Part shown: positions 47,479 to 58,555 of the stretch, in pieces
How the letters are laid out: each line of letters starts with the position of its first letter
Position numbering within the stretch: the first letter of the stretch is position 1
Assembly: GCF_048544455.1 (NCBI RefSeq)
Contig: NC_133537.1
Location: 16,553,541-16,617,540, forward strand
Source: Silene latifolia
Lineage: Eukaryota; Streptophyta; Magnoliopsida; Caryophyllales; Caryophyllaceae
Direction of reading: 5' to 3'
DNA: 64,000 nt
Position numbers and translations under genes: made by a program
The notes under the pieces: generated by a model
What the model was told of the DNA's origin: nothing
The model's input: only the letters and a program-made list of their open reading frames with translations
The model's database searches: none

Positions 47479-48889
47479 TGTAATACTACGGTTTTATGAG
47501 TCTCTGGGTACTCTATCGAGTGGGCCTTACTCTGACGAGTAAGGGTGTGTTGCGTTTTAAAACAGTTTCTGACCTGCTGGGTACTCGATCGAGTAGCTGA
47601 GGTACTCGATCGAGTGTCCCCTACTCGATCGAGTATCAAGGTTACTCGATCGAGTAGCCGGTTTACGGGGGGATGATTTGTCGGCTTTTGTTAATAATGC
47701 GATTTAGTATATAATTACTTCCGTCACTTTCTTTAAACACTTTTATAAACCTAATCACTTTCAAAAGAGAAAACAAACTACGTTCTTCGCATCAATCGCA
47801 TTGTTGGCAAATCCCGGAGCTTGGAAGGTCGGATTTCACCTTTCTTTATACCTTTGTGATCCTTGCGTCGTGGGTAAGATCTAAGTACCGTTTTTATAGT
47901 TTTTCGTTAAAGTTAGTTAAACCCTAAATTGGGGATTTGGGAGTTTTGTTGTGTTTCTTGATTGGTAGTAATTTTATGATTGTATGTTAGGAGGAGGATT
48001 CGTAGAAGAAGCCTTTTGATATCAGCTGTTGAGACCGTCTGACTATGTTGCTTTCCAGGTAGGGTTTCCCTACTCAGTATTAGTCCCATAATGTGTTGTT
48101 GGTGTTTTGTGATTGTTGAATATTATCATACTCGTATTGTGACGGTTGTTGGATTTGGTTGTTGATAGTAGCTGTAATTGTTTGTATCTGTCTGTGTTCT
48201 TGGGCGTGTCCCCGGGTGAGTGGAGTCACTTACGGAGTGGCTTCACGCCCATTATTCGCCTCTGTGGAACCCGCCACACGGGAGGGATGTGCACATTAAG
48301 GAATTTGGGTTTATCGCTCGACGAAGATGAGCGGGGATTTGGTGGTACGGTGCGGTCCCCCACCGGCGGCGTGGAGTGACTTGTTGCGATGGGCACTCGG
48401 CGGGGCTACACATTTTAGTGTGTAGTCGGGATTGTGGAGTTGGGATTGGAGTTCGGAGTATATCTGTGATGATTGAGTTTGTTTGTTTTCTTTGTGTTGT
48501 TGATTTATGTAAATTGTGTGATTAGTATTGACCCCGTTTATTGTTTTAAAAGCGTGGTGATCCATTCGGGGATGGTGAGCGAGTTGTTGAGCGGTATGAG
48601 TCGAGTTACATGGGATAGTTGGGATGTGCCACCGTCTGATGATAGAGTCTTCATTTCGTAGAATGATTAGTTTATTAAACATTTCTTTTAGCTGAGTAGA
48701 CAGTTGGTTTTGAGAACATGTAACCGTATTTTGGTTTTGGTTTTGGATTGTATCTTATTCACTAAAGTTATACTATTTAAATATTGTTTCGTTATTGTCT
48801 TATGATTATCATTGCCTCGGGTAACCGAGATGGTAGCATCCTTATACCTGAGTGGTCCTGGTAAGGCACTTGGAGTATGGGGTGTTACA
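47479..48889 (+). repeat. Chromovirus 3' LTR
   Basis: Uninterrupted LTR of 1411 bp with the palindrome cluster near 47508-47657 (four perfect copies) and the empty CACTA target site near 48088-48091. Confidence 0.92.
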
Positions 48890-48899
48890 GATACCACTT

Positions 48900-50277
48900 T
48901 GTAACACCCCCATCTACCAAAGAGCCTTAACAAGACCTTCCCTGGCAGATAAGGGCGTTACCATCTCGGTTGCCCGAGGACAGTAATAAACAAATGTCGA
49001 TAAAAGAACGTTTATATTATATTACAAGTTATGAACATCCGACTAACGATATAAAAGATACAACTCAAGACTTCTATCAGCTATGTGAAACTATCTCTGC
49101 CATGACTCGTGGTAGACTCGTCCCTCCAAGCACCCAGCTAAGATCCATACATCAACCTGCTAAGACTGACTGCTCACCATAGTGGATCATGGCAGACACA
49201 ACACAAACAGACAACACAACAAAACCACACAAGGTCAGTAACTAAGGTAACAAGTACAAGCAGACACAACACAACTAAAGCAACACACACACAACACCTC
49301 CTCCAACCATCCACACACCTCTGACTGTCCGAAGGTCCAGTCCTGCCGGATTACCAATCGCAACCAGTAATCCACACCGCCAATTGGGGACCGCAACCAT
49401 TCCCACTTAGGCCCCGCTCATCTCATCCTAGCGATAAGCCCATGTTACTTAATGTGCACATCCCCTCCCATGGCGGGTTCCACGGAGAGTGAATCAAGGG
49501 CGTGAAGCCACTCCCGCAAGTGACTTCACGCAGCCGAGGACGCACCTCGAGAACCACAGACAAGCAATCACAATCAGCTGTACAACAACAATCACCAACT
49601 TCTATACCAACACAACATTAACAACTACTACAACCAACCAACAACAATGACTATAAACCAACCAAACAACATCAATAGACTCTCTAGACAATCAACAGTA
49701 CTGAGTAGGCGAACCTACCTTTAGCAAACCGCACCAATTCCGCATCCGATCACAAGACACCCATCAACCATGAAAACCACCTATACAATCATTATAACCA
49801 TCTATTACTACCACTATAAATCTACTGAAAACAAGGACGACAATGATGATGACGACGACATACCTATTACACAGCAATCCGGCGTCAAGACCGCTATCCG
49901 ACTTAAGCATCCCATCCCCTAAGGTGCTCTCACTCACAAGGCATCAAGGAGGTGAACCATGGTGAAGGAGAATAGGTGTGACGGCATTTAGGTTTAGGAG
50001 GAAGGTGGAGAAATGATTTGGGGTTTCACGATTTATGATTTATAATTCCCCGCTGCAAACCCGCTACTCGATCGAGTAACCTACTTACTCGATCGAGTGA
50101 CCTCTACTCGATCGAGCTCCCAAGCTACTCGATCGAGTAGCCTCAGCTAGATCGAGCATCACGCACCCAAAGCTCACACTGTCACCAGTCATCACTGGTA
50201 AGGTTTCCGAAGGTCAATATAGATGTCTAGGGTCAGTCAACATCGGTCAACCGGTCCCTAAAAGGACGGGTATTACA
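48900..50277 (-). repeat. 5' LTR of the non-autonomous gypsy element
   Basis: Nearly identical to 24904-26283. Its palindrome cluster is at 50067-50157 (three perfect copies). It ends GGGTATTACA before the target duplication gtgat. Confidence 0.9.
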
Positions 50278-50282
50278 GTGAT

Positions 50283-50440
50283 AATGTATCTGCTTCTTAT
50301 CTTTCTGTTAATCCTGTCCAGCATGATGGCAACAAACACATTGCTATTGATTATCATTTTGTTCGTGAACATGTTGCTCATGGTGACTTGCAAGTTCGTT
50401 ATGTGCCCACTCAATTACAATTAGTTGACTTGTTTACGAA
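50283..50440 (+). pseudogene. Copia A RNase H tail
   Basis: Resumes exactly where 24903 stopped: NVSASYLSVNPVQHDGNKHI, then VPTQLQLVDLF, the usual copia RNase H C-terminus. Homology ends near 50440 without a recognisable LTR, so copia A is truncated on this side. The interval 50441-50720 shows nothing I recognise. Confidence 0.9.
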
Positions 50441-50729
50441 TATGATCTTGACACCAACAAGACCCTACAAGAAAGTAAAGATAATACTTCCTGATCTGGT
50501 TAACATCACTAATGTTGTCATTTGCAATATTAAGGCGCTTATTGCAAGGATCAGACTTCAGCTTTTCAACCCAAATATTGGCATAGGCATCCGTTGTGAG
50601 GAGGTCAATAGAAGAAGATAAATCCATGGCATCATTCTGAAGGTGGCACCATTCCTAACACACCAAATTTTGCATAATGAGCTGATAAAAGAGAAATAGA
50701 AATGTTAGATTTATCATTCTTAAAAAAAT

Positions 50730-52287
50730 GGAATAATTGATGAGAATAATCCCACCTTTAGGTAGTCATCCAAGAATAATCTCACCTTTCAATAATCCTA
50801 TAATAATCCCAGCTTTAAACCCCATCTTCTTTAAACAATCCCTCCATAAGAATGACTTGTTATAGTAGGTAATGTGGCCATCTTCAAATTATTGATCAAT
50901 TCCTCCGTCCTATCACTCAGTTTTTTACAAAATCAAAAAACCTCAAACAATAATTTCAAATTCAATTTAGGAAATAAATGGGTAACGAAATGTCATAAAA
51001 CATGAAAATGTAAGACGATATTATACAGCGGAAGTGAGGAGAAGAAGAACATGAATAATTGAGATTGGAAAGAATGGAGTCGAGCTTATCTTGAGAGCCA
51101 GCGCAACCAATGACGCGGTGACCTCGTTTCATCATTTCGATAGCTAGAGCTCGACCTAGACCTCTGGTTACAGCATTAATCAACATCGTCTTTTTGGCCT
51201 CTTACCACCATTGTCATAGCAGCCATGTCGTTCATCGCCATTGTCATCATTTCAAAGGTGTGCGATGTTCGCACAACCTAAACGACACCACCATGGCTCT
51301 ATTCGTGCAAGGAGCAAGAGGACCATCAAGGCCTTCAAGGGAAGTTCGTTTGTGGAACACGACACCACCATAGGCTGTTCGTTTAGGGTTCACGAGTCAT
51401 CACTTGGTTCGACGAGCAGCGCGCACGAGAAAGACAAGACTACCACGTTAATGGCGCAAGAACAGTCGTCGCAAACCCAGTTTCATAGACTATGATACCC
51501 TATACCAATTCCAGATTATAACATTTTGATTAAAAAGACCAATTCCAGATTTTCCTAATTTGACACAAAGTTTATCACTTTAAACAAATAAATTGGATTG
51601 GTGTTGTATCACACAAAGGCATGTACACATTGACAAGAAAGGCGTGGAATGCGTTCAGTTGTTCAGATTTCTAATTATTCTCATTGCCAATAACCATAGC
51701 AACCACCAATAATCTCAAACCAAACCGACTTTCTCCATTGTAATCCTGCTGCTTTGACTTTAAGCTTATTAATATATCAATGTACTTAGCTCAATTGTTA
51801 GACAGTAGAAGACATAATTATTACTTCGAAAATGAATTGATAATATCCCTTCATTATTACCTCTTCAATTTAGCCATCTTTGCTTCTAATTGTAAATACC
51901 CTCTTCAATTAAAAATTGTGAAAAATTATTAAAGAGAGATGAGAGGGAGTGAGAAAAAAAGGTAAAAGAGGGATAAATGATAATGGTGATGGCGGAGGCC
52001 GGAGGGACTGCAAAGGGATAAGTAGTGGTAATGGTGATAAGGGAGTTAAAATCAGGAAAAAAAAAAAAAAAGGAAGAAATGTGAGAAGAGTAGAGGAGGG
52101 GGAAGGAGGATGACTAAAGGAAAAAAAAAAGAGTAAAAAATATTAATAACTGGCTAAGCAAGTAACAAGTCACAAGGCTCATTTGAAGAAGATAGGATAT
52201 AAAGGTAGGATTATTATGAGATTAATGAAAGGTGGGACTGTTTTCGGAAGAAAGGCAAAAGGTCGGATTATTCTTGTCAATTTTTCC
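50730..52287. mobile_element. Mutator-like element carrying a captured gene fragment (Pack-MULE)
   Basis: Flanked by the perfect 9-bp repeat taaaaaaat (50721-50729 and 52288-52296). Left end GGAATAATTGATGAGAATAA; right end reverse-complemented GGAAAAATTGACAAGAATAA. The inverted repeats extend ~85-90 bp at roughly three-quarters identity by eye. A 9-bp TSD plus long inverted repeats is the hallmark of Mutator-like elements. There is no transposase inside; it contains a dehydrogenase fragment (51040-51226). Low-complexity A-rich runs flank the site, so the TSD should be confirmed in an empty allele. Confidence 0.8.
51040..51226 (-). pseudogene. Fragment of a short-chain dehydrogenase/reductase, captured in the MULE
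   Basis: From ATG 51226 (MAAMTMVVRG) a short N-terminus runs in one frame and the Rossmann start in another (from 51186: RGLGRALAIEMMKRGHRVI, then GSQDKLDSIL), so there is a frameshift near 51190. The family's TGxxxGxG cofactor motif is degraded: the positions before RGLG read NAVT instead of TGV/TGVS. Only the first ~55 residues of an enzyme normally over 200 long are present. It corresponds to the first exon of a plant NADP-dependent SDR; non-functional. Confidence 0.65.
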
Positions 52288-52296
52288 TAAAAAAAT

Positions 52297-54164
52297 CTAA
52301 GCTAGTTGATAATCCATATTTGAATAGGAACATTGTTCTACTTGGGTCATATTTGAGTATAGCAAATTATTTATTTTTCTAACGCGTGTCTTAAGACTAC
52401 AGGATTGAGCCAAACCGGGTAATCGAACCGGTTTTGCAACTGGTGGTCTTAAAACCACAATTTACCTAAACCGGAACTGAACCAATATAGTTGTAATGGT
52501 TTGGACTTTGTGTTTGATTTTCGAAATATTAGTATTTGTTGTTTAGGCCCTATTCTTTTGAACTGAAACTGTCTGAACTAAACTGAACTTAGTAGCGCTG
52601 AACTGAAGTAATAGTTAATTTGTGAAGAGAAGAGTTGAACTGAACTGAATGAAGCGGAACTGAATTGACCTGAACTAAATAGACTTGTATTGAACTAAAA
52701 TAAACTGAAAATAGCCTTAGAAGGAAAGGGAAATAAGGTACATTTTGGGTAGTTCATTAACTATTGTCGTAGATTTGAAATAATTCATCGACGAGGAATA
52801 GCAAATGGGCATTTTTATCGGTCAAGAAAATCTCAACCAAACAAGCCAAAGCCCAACGATGATAGGATACCAGCCCAATTGTTATTCTCGTTCGAACTGT
52901 TTAGTTAGTTGCACACTTGCACCCTCTTGTTATTAGTCTATAACACAACCACGGCACCACCCGCGTACCAAAGTCAACATTACTGTCGGGATGCTGTTTC
53001 GACTTATATTCGACCCGAGTGATCCGATTGCCACCTCTTGCTAAGTAACTTGATAATCGTGTTTATAAAGTGAAACTGAATGCTTATAATTCCGTATGGA
53101 AGGTGCGTTTCCTTCTTAAGAAGTTGTTCATGCACTCCATCTGTTCGACGAAATGCTTAGCTGATTACTGCTACGCTTTTGTTTCATATTTTGCCTATAT
53201 TTTCTTGTGCATTCATAATATTTATTTATTTGTTTTGTAGTAATTGTGTTCTTATATTATTGATTCTCAATATCCGAACAATAGGGGAGCTAGATTTTTT
53301 GTTAGGGATTGAAACATACCCCCTCCGCTTCCGTTTCCATCATTTGTTCACCTTTTATTAAAATACGCGTTAGGTTGGACGAAAGGAGTAGATCGAAATT
53401 GTAGGGAGGCGAATAAGTAAATCAGTAAAATCACGAAACTGTTAGTAAGACATTCATAATTTATCATTGCCCCCGCGCCCTTCGCAACTGTATTTTCAGG
53501 ACGTATTACCGTATGTTGGCTTATACTAGGTTGTCAGAAATTTTAATGTTTGTAAGTTGGCTTGAACAATGTTATCGGTTTTGGTCGCATGGTCTAGTCA
53601 AAGGTCTTGGGTACATTGTGTCTCATGTTATAATCAACAGTATTTTATCCCATTGTATTGATTCATTGTACTGATGTACATTTAAATTACTGGAGTTTAC
53701 CACCTCCATGTCGATTCATATAGTAAGGAAGGCTATGCGTACATATGAGTAGCATTGGCAGAATGTGATTTATGGTTCTAGTGGTCTTGTGAATACGCTG
53801 AAATAATACTCTTTACTTTTATGGTGTATAAAATATAAATCTATTTTGAGAATCCTATGAATTTGTTTGTTTAGTAAACACTTACAAACATTAAAATCAG
53901 TTGTTAGTATGATCCGAATGACTGAACTGCAAGTTTGTGTTTGTGCCTGACTCGTTATTTCTATAATAAAATGGAATATACACAAACATATTCATTTTTT
54001 TAATAATGCTTAACATTTTGGTTTTAAATGAATTATGTAAATGATATATCCATGTTGCATTGTCAAATGTCTAATACAGAATTACAGATACATGAGATAA
54101 TATGAACTGCATCATGAACTTTTGGTTATGCTGTACCAGTTGAAGACGAATAGATTAAGACGAC
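52297..54164. other. Intergenic DNA upstream of the Dim1 gene
   Basis: No gene seen. 52549-52716 is a repeat-like patch of ctgaactgaa motifs with weak inverted ends (aggccctattctttt / aaaatagcctt), probably a decayed MITE. The promoter of the Dim1 gene should lie at the right end, but I see no clear TATA box. Confidence 0.5.
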
Positions 54165-55462
54165 ATGCTTCAGCGGCGTAGGTTTTATTTGTTTTCTTCT
54201 ACCATCTTGGTTCAGAGCTGCCAGTGCTTGTCACGATTCATTGATTACAAACTTTATCACCAATGCGTCTCAAAAGGCGGTGTTGTAGATGTAAATGGTG
54301 AGAGGGGCAGCAAAAATAGAGATAGAGGTGAGTGTGACTTCCGACTATATAAAAGCAGGGGTCAACATCTTCTCACTAGCACACGTGTCCTTGACGCAAT
54401 TGTGAAGAAATCTAATATCAAAGCCACTGACACTGTTCTTGAAATCGGCCCGGGTACTGGAAATCTTACTCTCAGGCTTCTTGAAGCTGCAGAAAATGTT
54501 GTAGCAGTTGAAATTGATTTGAGGATGGCTGAAGCACTTGTAAAGCGAGTAGCTGATTGTGGACTTGAAGATCGTTTAACTGTAAGTCTGAAATATCTGG
54601 CAGTCACAAACAAACTAGCCAAAGAAGCGATATTAATAGTAATGTGTAAAACCTTATACTGAACATTGGCTTATGCAACTTGTTCTTGCAGCTGATTCGT
54701 GAAGATGCACTGAAAACTGAGTACCCCAAATTCGATCTTGTTGTGGCCAATATTCCCTACAACATTTCATCACCTCTGATTGCTAAACTGCTTTTTGGGA
54801 CATCATCATTTCGAGGTGCAACTCTTCTTCTCCAGAAAGAGTTTGCTCATCGCCTACTAGCAAATCCAGGTGATTCGGAGTTTAATCGTTTGGCTGTGAA
54901 TGTCAAACTGGTTGCTGATGTCGAACATATCATGGATGTAAGCAAAAGGGATTTTTTCCCTGTTCCTAAAGTTGACTCATCTGTTGTTATAATTAGACCA
55001 AAGGTGAACATTCCCAGTGTTGATTTAAGTGAATGGTGTGCATTCATGAGGACCTGTTTTTGTAAGAAGAACAAGACTCTAGGCGCAACATTTAAGCAAA
55101 AGAGGCAGCTGATCGAGTTGATGAGGATATCTACACTGATGGAGTCGAAGGACAATACTTCAGCATTTCAAGATGATTTTACAGTAATTGATGATAATGA
55201 AGATGTCAAGGATGATCATGGGATAGTCAATGACGCTGATCCTAGTAGGCTTCTTTATTCTGCCATGGGAAAGACTTTGTTCAAAGAAAAGGTGGTTGGA
55301 ATTCTAAAATCTAGTGGATTCGAGGATAAGAGGCCTTCAAAGCTTTCTGTTGAGGGGCTACTGCATCTGTTGTCATTGTTCAATCAAAATAAGATATTTT
55401 TTCATGATAAAGGAGGGAAAGGGAGTAATGATGTAGAACTCGCTGCTTCCTTCGAACTGTAG
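54165..55462 (+). CDS. DIM1B: Dim1/KsgA rRNA adenine dimethyltransferase, mitochondrial type
   Basis: Two exons, 54165-54581 and 54692-55462, joined by a 110 bp phase-0 intron (ACT/gtaagt ... tcttgcag/CTG), giving 395 residues. It transfers methyl groups from S-adenosylmethionine to two adjacent adenosines near the 3' end of small-subunit rRNA. Motifs: GQHLL at the domain start, SAM loop VLEIGPGTGNLT, acidic loop VEID, catalytic NIPY (exon 2), and FPVPKVDSSVV. The Arg- and Ser-containing N-terminus with few acidic residues (MLQRRRFYLFSSTILVQ) fits a mitochondrial presequence, as for Arabidopsis DIM1B; dual or plastid targeting cannot be excluded. Length is close to the family's. No defect seen. 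The start is the first ATG in frame, with the targeting-like leader as support. Confidence 0.92.
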
Positions 55463-57312
55463 TTCTCTTGTTTTGGATGGTATCTTACATGTGAGATCAT
55501 TGCTCTTGTGCGCTAATCCAAGAAGTTGATACAAATTTTTACGGAGTTCTTTCGCCGGTTATTATTGCAGAGCCTCTTGCATGCTGCTAAGAGAACCAGA
55601 CACGAGTGTGTTGAAGTTTCAAATCTCGGCTATTATATCTAACCTCTTCATGTTTTTGGCTTAAATTAAAGTGTTACGTGTCAAATCTATGTCGATGGAG
55701 ATGACATAATACTGCAAAGCTGAAACTAAGGTGCGACATATAATATCAGGTTTCTGTCCTTTAGCATGCGATCTTGTGGTCTGTTCATTGCCCGAGGCGT
55801 GTCTGAACTTGAAGGGGATTGGCAGTGAATTGCGCGGAAAATTGTTGCAGCATTAGGCGGCAAAGCTAAAAGGTGAGTTCTGTCTGTCTACATTTAAATT
55901 TGAGTCTTGATTCCTGTATTGCACGATGTTTTGCTTAGATATGGTCATATAATCATATCTCATGAGTCATGTGGTTTAGTCCAATGTATCTAGCTCAACC
56001 GTGAACAGCCCAACAACTAAGATATAATGGAATCTGAGACCAATGTATATGAGGTAGACTGATGTATCTAACTCTAATGTGCACAACCACATCAAAATCA
56101 TCGTCATAATTCTCACATCTCGAAATACCCCTTGTGTTTGATACTTGACTATCCGTTAGTCTATCTATCTGTTCATCCAATAAGTCTTGTTGGTGCGTAG
56201 CTGATACTACCCTATAGTCCCTTGTTTACTTGCTCAAGAAAAGCCCTATGTCCCGGTTCCCAGGGACTCATTCTGACTGAAACAGGGGGTGGGTTTTTAC
56301 CAACTTTTTAATTCTCGATCGAACCTGACACAATCCTCCTAGATATGGGGTTACACTCAGCTTATAAAAAAGCATTTCCCCCACTAAAAATAAGCAGCAG
56401 TGAAAGTATCATGCTTGTTACCTTGACGGAGTTTGCTTCTACGAATATCAGCTGCTTCTATGGTTTTCCTTGGGGGGAATCATTGACCCTTGACAATACT
56501 GTATGACTTTGTTCCTTGGAGGTGTTATCCTAGTATCCTATTCAAACCGTGCCTCAAAAGTTCTGAAATGTTGTCTTGTCTTAGTCTATGCTTGTCTAAT
56601 ATTCGAGGCAAAAGGGGGAGTCGTAGTCTCGTAAACTCTCATGGTGATTGTTTTGATACTGAGGATTTTCGAATTTAGGTAATGCAAAACACAATTGCAA
56701 ATCGTCCTTGATTATTCTACTATCCAAAACTTACTGAAAATGTAGAATATTGTTGTTAGACTTGAAAGCTGAAGTGCTAACTGTAGAATTGGAAACTCAC
56801 AACAGTTTTTCGTCATTGGAGCCGATCCCTTCTAACTTGGGTTTGACATTCCATCCTCTTAATAAGCGGTTTTTGGGCCTTTGCAAACTACAACCCATTC
56901 ACCATGGGAAGACATGTAAGGGGGTGATTGTTTTGTGCATGAGTTTGGAATCAGGAATCATACCTTGGTGGTATGGAGTTGGAACTTGTTTCCCCATACC
57001 TAATGTTTGTTTCAATTTCGAGTGATATGAGTTTCAAACTCAATTAAGGTTAAAATTCGTAAAATAAAATATTTTAAATAATAATTTTCTAAATTGTAAA
57101 ATCATGAAAATAATTTTTTAGTCAAATAAGTACATAAAAAATCGAATTACAATATGCCCTAATTTTTCTTTTCACATGTTTGTTCATTCTAATTTGATAC
57201 CCATGGGTATCAATCTCATACTCACCCCCCTCTTTGGTATGAGAAACTCATCCTTATATATTTTCCAAACAAACACTTGGTATGGTTTGACTCATTTCAA
57301 ACTCATACCTCA
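55463..57312. other. Intergenic region after the Dim1 gene
   Basis: Contains the 3' UTR of the Dim1 gene at its left end. Small chance ORFs only; no homology recognised and no clear repeat. Confidence 0.5.
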
Positions 57313-57314
57313 TA

Positions 57315-57404
57315 CTCCCACTCATCCAGACCAAAGGTAACATAGACCCACTTTTTGTGAGGAGAAAAGTGGATCCATGTTACCTTTGGTCTGGATAGAG
57401 GGAG
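57315..57404. mobile_element. Very short Stowaway-like MITE (90 bp hairpin)
   Basis: TA dinucleotides at 57313-57314 and 57405-57406 flank CTCCCACTCATCCAGACC ... GGTCTGGATAGAGGGAG. The central stem (57326-57355 with 57365-57394) pairs 28 of 30 positions around a loop of about nine bases. TA duplication and CTCCC ends are Stowaway (Tc1/mariner) features. It is almost nothing but inverted repeat. Confidence 0.7.
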
Positions 57405-57406
57405 TA

Positions 57407-58552
57407 CCTTTTTTGTGTGAACCAAATACCCCCTAAAAGGCTTTCATCTAACAATTTGAACTTGGCTTAGAGCCTTTTACATAAGTATATTGTAAAAAAG
57501 CTTGATTTAATCATTTTTCAACGAAAAATGAATAATGATTATTGATGATTTAATACATTTTGTACAATACTTACATAACGTCTTACAAAAACTAACTATA
57601 TAATTATATATAAACAACTGATAAGCTCTAAGACATCCTCACATTCTCACTTTCAATCTCTCAAAACGAAGTTTTGAACAAAACCAGCTAATCTATCTCA
57701 AGACTTTCAATCAGCAACATTTGTCACCTTGTTTTTTTTTTTTTTTCCCCGAGACATGACTTTCATAAATATTTTTTTTACACTAAATATTATTCGTATT
57801 CCATTGATAATTAAATTTAGGAAGATAGATAATTTAAGAAAAATAATTAGACTTTAATAGTTTACCTGAAATTGGAAGATATAATTAGGTAATTAATCAT
57901 TTTTAAGAATTTATTTCATTTATTTAAAAATAAATTTTTTATAAAATTAAGTATTCTCTATGTTCAAATGAATTTCTTAGTTTGTTTAATGGTACATTTT
58001 AATCATATGAAATTCATTTAAAATGAGGGGTAAGTGATTAATTTAAAGGTGTAGATTTATATTATATTTATTTATGTATATAACTATGATAAAATTAAGT
58101 AAATAACAAAAGTAATTGTGTTAGTTACAAAAATAATTATGTTGTAAACAATTCTTGTATAAAACCGGTGTTCACTATGTTATTGTAAAACCAAATGTTA
58201 TTTTCCCTAAAGAACCCTATTAATATAACTTTTACTAACCACCACTTTTCCAAAAAGGGGATATCAATGTATTTTTCATATGGTTTTACAATATTAACAT
58301 CGTAAAACCGCTTTTCATGGAGACGTACTCGTTATTAACAACGATAGCAAGTTATAACAATATTAATCTTTGTCAATAAAATTAGCATCAATAAAAGCAA
58401 AGGTAGCGAAAGTAACTGCAGTAGTAGTGAGATTGTAGTGAAATTATCTGAGAAAATAAAAGTAACAGTACAGTATCACAATGAATGTAGTCAAACTAAC
58501 ACTATTAACATTCGGAAGTAGTGTATGTATCTCTGTTATAGTTAATAAATTC
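57407..58552. other. AT-rich intergenic DNA
   Basis: No gene, RNA gene or clear repeat seen apart from A/T runs. Confidence 0.5.
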
Positions 58553-58555
58553 TAA

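Larger units (their letters stand above)
31310..48889 (+). mobile_element. Ty3/gypsy chromovirus, Tekay/Del-like, nested in the primer region of the non-autonomous element
   Basis: 5' LTR 31310-31925 plus 40955-41765 (1427 bp without the CACTA) and 3' LTR 47479-48889 (1411 bp), both TGTAATACTACGG...GGTGTTACA. Primer site 41769-41780 (tggtatcagagc), polypurine tract 47466-47478, gag-pol 42623-47244 ending in a chromodomain. Flanks are aatac and gatac, a near-match 5-bp duplication. The LTRs agree closely apart from the CACTA. Order protease-RT-RNase H-integrase-chromodomain marks a chromovirus. Multiple stops show it is inactive. Confidence 0.93.
24904..50277 (-). mobile_element. Non-autonomous gypsy-type element with a single gene, nested in copia A
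   Basis: LTRs 24904-26283 and 48900-50277 (1.38 kb, nearly identical) are flanked by the perfect TSD gtgat (24899-24903, 50278-50282). The polypurine tract (minus strand, ttaaggggggaagact) abuts the left LTR. The primer site (minus TGGTATCAGAGC) is split by the inserted chromovirus into 31300-31304 and 48890-48896. Once the chromovirus is removed, the internal region is only ~5.0 kb and holds one gene (27851-29360) and no pol. LTR blocks, polypurine tract and primer site match those of the inserted chromovirus in style and partly in sequence, so it is a LARD-like partner that would need enzymes in trans. Confidence 0.9.

Noticed and set aside
50421..50627. Minus-strand ORF (MDLSSSIDLLTTDAYANIW...) after copia A
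   Set aside because: It looks somewhat protein-like but I recognise no family. It overlaps the copia A tail at its lower end and has no supported start or splice sites.
51241..51495. 84-codon plus-strand ORF inside the MULE
   Set aside because: Low-complexity Ser/Arg/Thr composition, lies over the antisense start of the dehydrogenase fragment, no motif.
56490..57025. Two short plus-strand ORFs after the Dim1 gene
   Set aside because: No motif, no splice context, and no similarity recognised.
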